From: an uncultured bacterium
GTDB taxonomy: Bacteria; Desulfobacterota; Desulfovibrionia; Desulfovibrionales; Desulfovibrionaceae
Length of the DNA stretch: 8,734 nt
Assembly (NCBI GenBank): GCA_905214305.1
Contig: CAJMLK010000080.1
Location: forward strand, 1 to 8,734
Direction: 5' to 3'
Positions 1 to 5,823 of the stretch are shown here, piece after piece. Below the pieces are notes generated by a model that made no database searches, had not been told where the DNA came from, and was given only the letters and a program-made list of their open reading frames with translations. How positions within the stretch are numbered: the stretch's first letter is position 1; each line of letters starts with the position of its first letter. The position numbers were made by a program, and so were the translations under genes.

Positions 1-460
1 TGATGAGCAGCTCCATGCCGTCCCGCACTGCCACGGACTGGGCGTCGGCGGCGCGGATTTTTTTGTCCACTTCAGGAGTAAAATAGTATTTGGCCCGTTC
101 GGGCGCGCGGAACAGGTGCAGGGTTTTTTTCAGAATGATGCTCTGCACCTCATCCTTGGTCAGCATGTGGCGCAGGACGGCGAGGGGGGTCCCCGCTTCC
201 ACAAACTGCCCCTCAAGTTCGCTGTGCATGACGCTCACTTCGCCTTTTTCGGGCGCGCAGATGGGCTTGGGGTTGTGCTCCCGTTCCAGCGTGGCAATGA
301 GCGTGCCGGGCTTTTCTTTCCACTGACCCTGCGGGCCCAGGGCCAGATCGCCCTGTTTGAGTTCCGCAAAGGTGACGCGGCCCGTGTGGGGCGTACGGAT
401 GACTATTTCGCGGTAGGGCGAAGCCTTTATCTCGTCCAGCAGTGAAGATATGTTGATCAT
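1..460 (-). CDS. Biotinyl/lipoyl-like carrier protein, 5' part only (putative biotin carrier of the carboxylase cluster)
   Basis: The first 153 codons of a leftward gene that continues past the window edge. Residues 20-97 read as a barrel-sandwich (biotinyl/lipoyl) domain: TPHTGRV near 23-29, an insertion, then GTLIATL (52-58), ICAPEKGEV (67-75) and VEAGTPLAVL (87-96). These match the usual APxxGxV ... EAMKM ... IxAPxxGxV ... VxxGxxL pattern. Where EAMKM is expected the protein has EREHN (59-63), so the biotin-accepting lysine is replaced by His62. Near the edge, VAVRDGMELLI (143-153) looks like the strand leading into a second lysine hairpin that would lie just outside. The ATG at 460 has no clear ribosome binding site; the frame stays open upstream, but that part is low-complexity. 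Lying downstream of accC and the carboxyltransferase, it is probably their biotin carrier. The domain call is fairly firm; biotinylation is inference. Confidence 0.75.
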   Translation of the reverse strand, partial: MINISSLLDEIKASPYREIVIRTPHTGRVTFAELKQGDLALGPQGQWKEKPGTLIATLEREHNPKPICAPEKGEVSVMHSELEGQFVEAGTPLAVLRHMLTKDEVQSIILKKTLHLFRAPERAKYYFTPEVDKKIRAADAQSVAVRDGMELLI

Positions 461-800
461 GCTTGGTCCGTTATATGCTTGGGCGCGTGAGCCGCCGGGG
501 CGGCGTTTGCGCCTGGTTTCGTTCGGGGCTGTCCTGCGGCGTGCGCGGGACGGTCTTTCAGGGCCGCGTTTGCGGCGCACTGCGTGGCGCGTTCTTTGTG
601 ACTCCGGGCCGGTGCGTGGTGCGCATCACCGTGTTTACCTGCCCGCATGCAGCGGGGCATCTCTGGTACACACCGGGCGCGCACGGGTACACATTTGGGC
701 CGCGTTGAACGTATCCCCTGTCTACAGCGATTGTTACGGCCGGGAACGGGCGTCATGATCTGGCCACAACGCCTTGCTCTCCGCTCCCGGCATGCTTTTT

Positions 801-845
801 CGCCTACCGATAGTAAAGGTTTCTGCCACCGATGGTGAGCAGAGC
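801..845 (-). repeat. 45-bp perfect direct repeat, copy 1 (orphan copy of the carboxyltransferase 3' end)
   Basis: This is identical over 45 bases to 920-964, in the same orientation, with 74 bases between the copies. On the minus strand it encodes ALLTIGGRNLYYR followed by TAG, which are the last 13 codons and stop of the carboxyltransferase gene, plus three bases beyond. The flanks on both sides differ between the copies, so the repeat boundaries are sharp. The offset of 119 bp is not a multiple of three, so it cannot act as an in-frame alternative C-terminus by simple stop readthrough. Confidence 0.95.
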
Positions 846-854
846 GCGGCAGGT

Positions 855-875
855 CTTAGGCCCGCAGGGCCTTAG
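855..875 (-). terminator. G+C-rich stem-loop downstream of the carboxyltransferase gene (possible terminator or attenuator)
   Basis: On the minus strand, 9-base arms CTAAGGCCC and GGGCCTAAG flank a 3-base loop and pair with a single mismatch, about 48 bases after the carboxyltransferase stop. No run of T follows, so intrinsic termination is doubtful. It could act as an mRNA-end stabiliser, a pause site or a weak terminator separating the biotinyl-protein gene from the upstream operon. Confidence 0.35.
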
Positions 876-919
876 AGATGGCGACAGTGATTGATTACGC
901 ATCTGTACCATTGTTGCAC

Positions 920-964
920 CGCCTACCGATAGTAAAGGTTTCTGCCACCGATGGTGAGCAGAGC
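920..964 (-). repeat. 45-bp perfect direct repeat, copy 2 (in place at the carboxyltransferase 3' end)
   Basis: This copy forms the genuine end of the carboxyltransferase gene: 13 codons, the TAG at 923-925 and three bases after it. Its partner is at 801-845. Recombination between the copies would remove 119 bp and still leave an intact gene. Confidence 0.95.
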
Positions 965-3172
965 CTGCTTGAGGTTGGCGCGCACCTGCCGCCTGTCCCA
1001 TATGCCCTGAATATGCCCGCGCGACAGGGCGCGGTAGGAGCGGTGATACTTGGGCGGAATGTCCATCCCCGTGGTTTCCTTGATGACGCCCGGCCCGGCA
1101 AAGCCGATGTTGGAGGACCGCACGGCAAACTGATAGGGCGAGCAGCCGAGAAAGCTGGCCACCGGCCCGGCAAAGGAGTTGGTGTCGTAAAGCACCATGT
1201 ACAGACCGCCGGACTCGATATAGCGGCGCACAGCCACGGTGCAGCGCGGCATCTGTATGACGCCGTGCGTGCCTTCCTGAATGCGTATGCCCGCCGTGCC
1301 GTGAACGTAGGCCAGGAAGGGATAGCGTTTTTTCTCTGCGCGCTGGGCGGCTTCCACAAACTTGTAGCCTTCGGCCGCGCCCACGGAGCCGCCGCGAAAG
1401 GTTCCCATAAGCATGGCAACGACCATCTTGGTGTTGTCGATGCGGGCCTCAAAGGTCACGCAGCCGCTTTTGGCCCCGGTTTTTTTCTGGGCAGCGGCGA
1501 TGCGGTCATTGAAATCAGGGAAATCCAGCGGGTTGCCCGCTTCGATTTCGCTGTTGAACTCAAAGACCGAACCGGAGTCAAAGACGTTTTTTACATACCA
1601 TTCCGGCTCCATCGGAAAATGGTAGCCGCAGTGGCTGCACACGCCCGCGAATTCGGCGAAAAGGTCAGGACCCCACAGGTCCAGGCAGCCGTAGGAGGCG
1701 CTGTTGGGGCAGGTGACCGTGCGGTCGGCCTTGTAGCGCGGGGATATGTAGTTCCACTTGAGGCGGCGCGAGTCGTCCGCCCATGTGGAAAGGGCCATGA
1801 GTTCCTTGGCCTTGTTGTCCTGCTTGCCGGGCAGCTTGCGCGTGAGCTTGTGCCAGGGAGCCAGCAGGCGCCCCTTGAACACGTCCCATTCGTTGCCCAT
1901 TTCTTCCATAAAGGTGCGGATGCGGCGCTGGTGCTTGCGATAGAAATCGTATTTGAAGCTGACCCACGGCTTGGATATCCAGTCCCAGGTCGCACCGGCC
2001 ATCTTGGTGAGAAAGGGCCTGCGGTCGCGTGCCGCCTGACGGGAAAGCCGCAAAAACTTCTGCTGGCGGCGTTCGCGCAGACGGTCTTTGGCCTTGGAAG
2101 AAAGCCCCCAACGGGTATGCATTTCGTCCAGATTGGCATCGGGCCTGCGCAGGCGCGAAAGCGTAAAGCCCTTGAGCATGGGCATGACGCGGGTGGAGAC
2201 CACCACTTCGTCTGTGGCGCGTATGACTTCCTGCCGCAGTGTACGGAAAAAGTCGAAGTGCCAGGGGCGTGCGCCCAGAGGCGGCTCCTGCACGATACGG
2301 TCGATATAGCCGAACTTGATGTTGTCCTGCGCGGTGATCTTGAGGTTCTGCGCGCAGTGTTCGATCAGTTCGGGGGCGGCGCGTTGCCCGGCCTTGAGGC
2401 GGCCTTCAATGGCAGCGGCCCCTTCGGGCGAAATGACCGAGTAGTAGCCGTGCGAGAGCATAAGCCTCTTGTCGGCAAGACCGATGGCCTCGGCCCCGCC
2501 GGAGCCGCCTTCGGAAATGACGGCGATGACGGGCACGCGCAGGCCGGCCATGCTGTAGATATTGCGCGCGATCTGCTGCGCCGCGCCGGGGTAGTCCTCA
2601 ATGGGATACGAGCCGGGCGTGAAGATGTAGGCATGTACGGGAATGCCCTCGGTTTCCGCAACGCGCATGTACTGCTGCGCCTTGGCGTTGCCCCAGGGCT
2701 TGACCGAGCCGCCGTTGCGGAATTCCGCCCCGTGGCCTTTTTCCTGTCCGATGACCATGACGGACTGGGTATAGGTCTTCTTGCCCCTGCGCCGGGTAAT
2801 GACAGCGCGGGCAATGAGCATGCTGGGGTCCAGGCTGTGCTCGTCCTGTCCGCCGACTTCGGTGAAGTTGTCGTAGACGTTTTCCAGGATGTCCCGCAGG
2901 CAGATGCGCTGCGGGTGGCGAACGATGCGCACCTTGTCCATGGGAGTGATGCTGCCCTCAAGGCGGCGCTCCACATAGCAGAACAGGTCTTCAACAGTCG
3001 CCAGCTCCGCATAGGGGTCTTCAATTTCCCCTGCGCGGGCGCGTGCCGCGAAAGAGGTGAGCTTTTCTTCCAGCAGTTGCGCATTGTCTTTGTGCTTGCC
3101 GGCAAAAATGTCCACCATATAACTGAGTCTGTCGCGCAGACTCTGGATTCGTTTCTCTATATTATTGTCCAT
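923..3172 (-). CDS. Acetyl-CoA carboxylase carboxyltransferase, fused alpha (AccA) and beta (AccD) subunits
   Basis: A 749-residue protein that would transfer the carboxyl group from carboxybiotin to acetyl-CoA, making malonyl-CoA in the cytoplasm. Residues 80-300 match AccA: VRIVRHPQR (81-89), VMVIGQEKG (138-146), FTPGSYP (184-190), EGGSGGAEAIG (221-231) and YYSVISPEG (243-251). Residues 480-740 match AccD: a four-cysteine zinc-ribbon-like segment (C488, C496, C512, C515), a FRGGSVGAAEG stretch (592-602), the GTAGIRIQEG oxyanion region (625-634) and IGFAGPGVIKET (689-700). The halves are joined by a very basic linker (about 340-480). Fusions of these subunits are usually described with the beta half first; here alpha leads. 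E. coli AccA plus AccD total about 620 residues, so the linker explains the excess. The ATG is 15 bases after the DUF1847 stop with only a weak ribosome binding site, suggesting translational coupling. The last 13 codons are duplicated downstream. Confidence 0.93.
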   Translation of the reverse strand: MDNNIEKRIQSLRDRLSYMVDIFAGKHKDNAQLLEEKLTSFAARARAGEIEDPYAELATVEDLFCYVERRLEGSITPMDKVRIVRHPQRICLRDILENVYDNFTEVGGQDEHSLDPSMLIARAVITRRRGKKTYTQSVMVIGQEKGHGAEFRNGGSVKPWGNAKAQQYMRVAETEGIPVHAYIFTPGSYPIEDYPGAAQQIARNIYSMAGLRVPVIAVISEGGSGGAEAIGLADKRLMLSHGYYSVISPEGAAAIEGRLKAGQRAAPELIEHCAQNLKITAQDNIKFGYIDRIVQEPPLGARPWHFDFFRTLRQEVIRATDEVVVSTRVMPMLKGFTLSRLRRPDANLDEMHTRWGLSSKAKDRLRERRQQKFLRLSRQAARDRRPFLTKMAGATWDWISKPWVSFKYDFYRKHQRRIRTFMEEMGNEWDVFKGRLLAPWHKLTRKLPGKQDNKAKELMALSTWADDSRRLKWNYISPRYKADRTVTCPNSASYGCLDLWGPDLFAEFAGVCSHCGYHFPMEPEWYVKNVFDSGSVFEFNSEIEAGNPLDFPDFNDRIAAAQKKTGAKSGCVTFEARIDNTKMVVAMLMGTFRGGSVGAAEGYKFVEAAQRAEKKRYPFLAYVHGTAGIRIQEGTHGVIQMPRCTVAVRRYIESGGLYMVLYDTNSFAGPVASFLGCSPYQFAVRSSNIGFAGPGVIKETTGMDIPPKYHRSYRALSRGHIQGIWDRRQVRANLKQALLTIGGRNLYYR

Positions 3173-3187
3173 AACTCGCGTGCGCCG

Positions 3188-3859
3188 CTAAACGGGTTTT
3201 TTGAGGTAATTGGAGTAGGATGAGTGCAGGGCGGCCAGCGGGTTGTTGCCAAGCATGCGATCCTTGACGGCCAGAACGGTTGTGGGGGCCTCAAGATAGC
3301 GCATGGCGAGGGTGTCGTGCGCCACGCACAGGCCCAGCAGAACATTGAGTTCCACCTTGGCGTCGTTCATGATCTTGGCTTGCAGCACGGGGTTGCACAT
3401 GGTCTCCGGCTTTGCGGGATTGTGCATATGCCCGGCGTCAATGCCAAGAACGTCTTTGGATACATTGCCGACCTTGCAGATAACCGAAACCACTTCAAAA
3501 CCGTGAGCCTCGAAAATGTCGGCAGAGACCTTGGCGTCTTCACGCAGGCCGATGCAGAACAGAAGTCCGAGACGTTTGTATCCCATGGCCGTGGCGTATT
3601 CCATAATTTCAAGAATGCGCGGGTGGCAGGGAATGCGCGTGCCGTCGGGCAGCGTCGTGTAACAATTGTATTCAACAATGGCCGATTCGCGCGCCATGCG
3701 CAATATGTCATCCTTGTAACAGTCCAGTGCCTCATGGCCCAGATCATGCCTCATGGCAGTGGGGCAGTTGGCCGGGTGCTTGCCCCCGGCTTTGACGCAC
3801 AGGCGATCTTCGCGCTTGAAGGGGCAGGCAGCGCACGTTGGAAACCGGGAGGTCCCCAT
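3188..3859 (-). CDS. DUF1847 family cysteine-rich, putative metal-binding protein
   Basis: A 223-residue protein that I recognise as DUF1847; its biochemical function is not established. The N-terminus has a cysteine cluster, C9-x2-C12-x8-C21-x10-C32, resembling a metal or iron-sulfur binding motif. The body carries family stretches such as AIVEYNCY (60-67), LLFCIGLREDAK (99-110), GFEVVSVICKVG (120-131), MCNP (154-157), LGLCVAHDT (175-183) and VLAVKDRMLGNNPLAAL (195-211). There are eleven cysteines in all, no signal peptide and no membrane segment, so it is probably cytoplasmic. It lies 16 bases after accC and 15 bases before the carboxyltransferase gene, so the three are almost certainly co-transcribed. 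A redox- or metal-sensing role for the carboxylase is possible but is only inference from position. Confidence 0.85.
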   Translation of the reverse strand: MGTSRFPTCAACPFKREDRLCVKAGGKHPANCPTAMRHDLGHEALDCYKDDILRMARESAIVEYNCYTTLPDGTRIPCHPRILEIMEYATAMGYKRLGLLFCIGLREDAKVSADIFEAHGFEVVSVICKVGNVSKDVLGIDAGHMHNPAKPETMCNPVLQAKIMNDAKVELNVLLGLCVAHDTLAMRYLEAPTTVLAVKDRMLGNNPLAALHSSYSNYLKKPV

Positions 3860-3865
3860 CTGTTT

Positions 3866-3872
3866 CCTCCTT
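3866..3872 (-). promoter_or_regulatory. Strong ribosome binding site for the DUF1847 gene
   Basis: AAGGAGG on the minus strand, six bases before the ATG at 3859 and squeezed between it and the accC stop (3876-3878). It is the best Shine-Dalgarno match on the minus strand here and fixes this start. Confidence 0.85.
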
Positions 3873-3875
3873 TGG

Positions 3876-5330
3876 TCAGAAACGGAGAATCCGTTCCGTA
3901 TTGGCCGCTAAAAAGTTTACGTTGGATTTCAGGGCGTCCCCTGCGCCGTTATGCCCCTCAAGGCGCAGGTCGTGCAGAAACTCAAGGCCACGGGCCCTGG
4001 CTTCCTCAAGGTCTTTGCCCCATATGATGGCAAGAGCCAGGTTGGGATCAAATTCGGTAGGGATTTCGTATGGTTCATCGGTTGGAACGTGGGTGAGCAT
4101 GGTCAGCCAGGGCTGTTCTTTCCACTGGAAGCGCTCGATACGTCCCACCCAGGGGGTGAAATTGCTGTCCGGGTCTTCGGCAATAAGCCGGTATTCAATG
4201 CCCACGCCGTCAAAGGTGATGTCGTCCTGACCATAGCCCAGGGGATCGCCAAGGCCGATGCGTATCTGCTCGGCGATGATGTCCACATCACCCTGGCCCT
4301 TGACCTTCGAGATGCGGGCCGAAACGCCGTTTTCCACCTGAATGCGGGTGTTTACTTCCATCAGGAACGGCTCGCCCTTGCGGGTGACGATCCATTCCCA
4401 CGTACCCACGTTGTCGTAGCCGACCTTGCGGGCCATGGTCAGGGAGTAGTGGACGATGTCCTTGAGCACCTTGCCCGCGTCAAAGGTATAGTTCAGCTCT
4501 TCCGGCACAAAGCCGGGGGCCACCTCGACGCGCTTTTGCAGCCCGGTGGACTGGATGGAGCAGTTGCGCGTGCCGAAATGCACGGGATTTGTTCCTGTGC
4601 GGTCGGAAACAACCTGCACTTCAAGGTGGTTGAAGTCAGTGATGCGCTGCTCGATAAGCACGCCTTCGTCCTTGAACTGGCGCAGGGCATAGTTGCGGAT
4701 GCGGCGATAGACGGAGCGGAACTGATCCGGGTCGTATACTTCCTCAATGCCCATGCCGCCGCCGCCGGCAGACGCCTTGACCAGCACCAGCGGGCGGGTG
4801 ATGCCCTGCTGGGCCTGAAATTCAAAGATGCTCTTGGCGATGCGTTCCGCTTCCATTTCGTCATAAATGGGACGGTCAGAACCGGGAACGGTCGGCACAC
4901 CAAGGCTGCGCGCAAGGCGCTTGGTATTGATCTTGTCGCCAAGTTCGCGGATGATTTTCCACGAGGGGCCGATAAAGACAAGCTTGCGGTCGCGTTTGGT
5001 CACGCGGCGGGCAAAGCGGAAGTCTTCGGCAAAAAAACCGTAGCCGGGATGCACGGCGGTGCAGCCTGCCTCGTCAGCCACAGACATGAGTTCATTGGCA
5101 TCGTGGTAGGAAGAAACGCGGAAAAGGCTTTTTTCTCCACCTTCTTCGCGCGCAAGGCGCACATGGCCCGAAGCCGCGTCTTCGGCGGTGAATATGGCGG
5201 TAAAGGCCACACCCAGCTTGCGGCAGGCCCGCATGATACGCATGGCGATTTCGCCGCGGTTGGCTACCAGAATTTTATGCTTGTGCAGGGGAATGGTTTC
5301 CTGAGCGTTGTCCAAGCCTGTCTCCCTCAT
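3876..5330 (-). CDS. accC: Biotin carboxylase, divergent acetyl-CoA carboxylase AccC type
   Basis: Carboxylates biotin on the carrier protein using ATP and bicarbonate, the first half-reaction of acetyl-CoA carboxylase. Counting from the ATG (484 residues): ILVANRGEIAMRI (20-32), HPGYGF (94-99), GDK (131-133), the ATP-grasp glycine loop KASAGGGGMG (185-194), HLEVQV (235-240), RNCSIQ (255-260), EVNTRIQVEN (325-334) and EYRLIAEDP (379-387). Residues equivalent to the E. coli catalytic E288, N290, R292, Q294, E296 and R338 are present. Differences from the norm: the glycine loop has lost both arginines (GGGGRGMR becomes GGGGMGIE), and the usual QRRHQK reads QSTGLQK with one residue inserted. The start is uncertain: ATG 5330 has no good ribosome binding site, whereas TTG at 5315 lies six bases after GGAG, giving 479 residues. 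First gene of the leftward operon. Confidence 0.92.
   Translation of the reverse strand: MRETGLDNAQETIPLHKHKILVANRGEIAMRIMRACRKLGVAFTAIFTAEDAASGHVRLAREEGGEKSLFRVSSYHDANELMSVADEAGCTAVHPGYGFFAEDFRFARRVTKRDRKLVFIGPSWKIIRELGDKINTKRLARSLGVPTVPGSDRPIYDEMEAERIAKSIFEFQAQQGITRPLVLVKASAGGGGMGIEEVYDPDQFRSVYRRIRNYALRQFKDEGVLIEQRITDFNHLEVQVVSDRTGTNPVHFGTRNCSIQSTGLQKRVEVAPGFVPEELNYTFDAGKVLKDIVHYSLTMARKVGYDNVGTWEWIVTRKGEPFLMEVNTRIQVENGVSARISKVKGQGDVDIIAEQIRIGLGDPLGYGQDDITFDGVGIEYRLIAEDPDSNFTPWVGRIERFQWKEQPWLTMLTHVPTDEPYEIPTEFDPNLALAIIWGKDLEEARARGLEFLHDLRLEGHNGAGDALKSNVNFLAANTERILRF
5321..5327 (-). promoter_or_regulatory. Ribosome binding site that favours a TTG start for accC
   Basis: The minus strand reads AGGGAGA just inside the ATG at 5330. 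Its GGAG core is six bases ahead of the TTG at 5315-5313, an ideal spacing. The sequence before the ATG offers only a weak AGGGCG. The TTG is therefore a serious candidate for the true start, and the conserved ANRGEIA motif lies downstream of both. Confidence 0.55.
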
Positions 5331-5382
5331 TATGTGGCGCCCTGAAGGCGCAAGCGGTAGTTGTTGGTCTGATAGTTCCGGC

Positions 5383-5405
5383 GCGGCCACGGAGCGCGTG
5401 GCCGC
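5383..5405 (-). promoter_or_regulatory. Perfect 8-bp stem-loop in the presumed accC leader
   Basis: GCGGCCAC (5383-5390) pairs perfectly with GTGGCCGC (5398-5405) around a 7-base loop. In an accC transcript starting further upstream it would lie about 55-75 bases before the start codon. A leader regulatory role is inference. Confidence 0.45.
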
Positions 5406-5416
5406 CGAAGCGTAGT

Positions 5417-5452
5417 CCGGCCCGCCGGTTTGTCCTTGTGGGACTGGGCCGG
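5417..5452 (-). promoter_or_regulatory. Second G+C-rich dyad in the presumed accC leader
   Basis: CCGGCCC (5417-5423) pairs with GGGCCGG (5446-5452), seven bases perfect, with a 22-base interior. It sits immediately upstream, on the minus strand, of the stem at 5383-5405, so the two could form tandem leader hairpins. No T-run follows, so neither is a classical terminator. Confidence 0.35.
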
Positions 5453-5496
5453 GCGGGCTATACAGGATTCGTATCAACCGAGCATACGCACTTTCG

Positions 5497-5512
5497 GTGT
5501 GAAAATCCACAC
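5497..5512. promoter_or_regulatory. GTGTG-N6-CACAC dyad, possible operator
   Basis: A 16-bp dyad with perfect 5-bp arms around AAAATC. Size and symmetry resemble CRP/FNR-family sites, but the half-sites are out of register with TGTGA-N6-TCACA. It lies in the divergent intergenic region, where it could influence accC. Confidence 0.3.
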
Positions 5513-5591
5513 GCAGTACCGTGGGCAAACGAAAAAAGTCGCCCCGCGTATCGAGCGGCATTGCCCGCTGTCGCCCTCTTGGGCACGGTAT

Positions 5592-5622
5592 CCTTGAGAA
5601 CATCATTCTCAACGGCTCAAGG
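5592..5622. promoter_or_regulatory. Cluster of three TTGAG/CTCAA half-sites forming alternative dyads
   Basis: TTGAGAA (5594-5600) and TTCTCAA (5606-5612) form a perfect 19-bp dyad. The overlapping CCTTGAG (5592-5598) pairs equally with CTCAAGG (5616-5622). The left half-site can therefore pair with either of two right ones, which themselves repeat every eight bases. It is a candidate operator or a small conformational switch; the regulator is unknown. Confidence 0.4.
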
Positions 5623-5749
5623 CGCTCATGGCGCCGCAAGGCAGCGCAACCGGGGCAGATCGACGTGCGGGTGGACGTTCCCAACGGTTACGGCGCGCTC
5701 GTTGCGGTGCGCAACAGCGCAAATGGATTGCGCCCGCGCCTTTGTTCCT

Positions 5750-5777
5750 GACGCCTGCCCGCGCAGCCGTCAGGGCA
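5750..5777 (+). repeat. 28-bp imperfect direct repeat, copy 1
   Basis: Matches 5824-5851 at 25 of 28 positions. The last 16 bases (CGCAGCCGTCAGGGCA) are identical, and the three differences are all transitions. The copies begin 74 bp apart in the region before the nucleoside phosphorylase gene. Confidence 0.8.
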
Positions 5778-5823
5778 TCTGCAACGTGCAAACGTTCTGT
5801 ACTGCATTGACGCCGTTGTGGCG

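Larger units (their letters stand above)
461..922. other. 462-bp intergenic gap between carboxyltransferase and biotinyl-protein genes
   Basis: No convincing gene is seen. The open frames here are arginine/proline-rich G+C artefacts without ribosome binding sites. The stretch holds one copy of the 45-bp duplication (801-845), a G+C-rich dyad (855-875), a small stem at 642-656 (CCCGC/GCGGG), a 6-bp stem at 491-504 (GCCGCC/GGCGGC) and two GGTACAC boxes exactly 21 bp apart (665-671 and 686-692). A TATAAC hexamer on the minus strand at 470-475 is too close to the ATG at 460 for an ordinary promoter, and no matching -35 box was found. Confidence 0.6.

Noticed and set aside
450..758. Small plus- and minus-strand frames in the gap before the biotinyl-protein gene
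   Set aside because: Arg/Pro/Ala-rich translations on both strands, no ribosome binding site and no family similarity, as expected from G+C-rich non-coding DNA.
801..964. Stop-codon readthrough giving a second in-frame C-terminus for the carboxyltransferase
   Set aside because: The two stops are 119 bp apart, which is not a multiple of three, so the repeated codons would be out of frame.
878..3223. 781-residue open frame on the plus strand opposite the carboxyltransferase gene
   Set aside because: Low-complexity, His/Gly/Ala/Val-rich translation with no recognisable motif; it is the antisense mirror of a G+C-rich gene whose minus-strand product has clear AccA and AccD motifs.
3951..5345. 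464-residue plus-strand frame opposite accC
   Set aside because: Antisense artefact; the minus strand encodes the complete biotin carboxylase motif series.
5441..5480. tRNA-like stretch in the divergent intergenic region
   Set aside because: No T-arm GGTTCRA pattern with matching acceptor stem could be assembled.
5331..5684. N-terminal extension of accC back to an ATG at 5684
   Set aside because: The extra residues are low-complexity and cross several dyads; the family begins near the ANRGEIA motif, which fits starts at 5330 or 5315.
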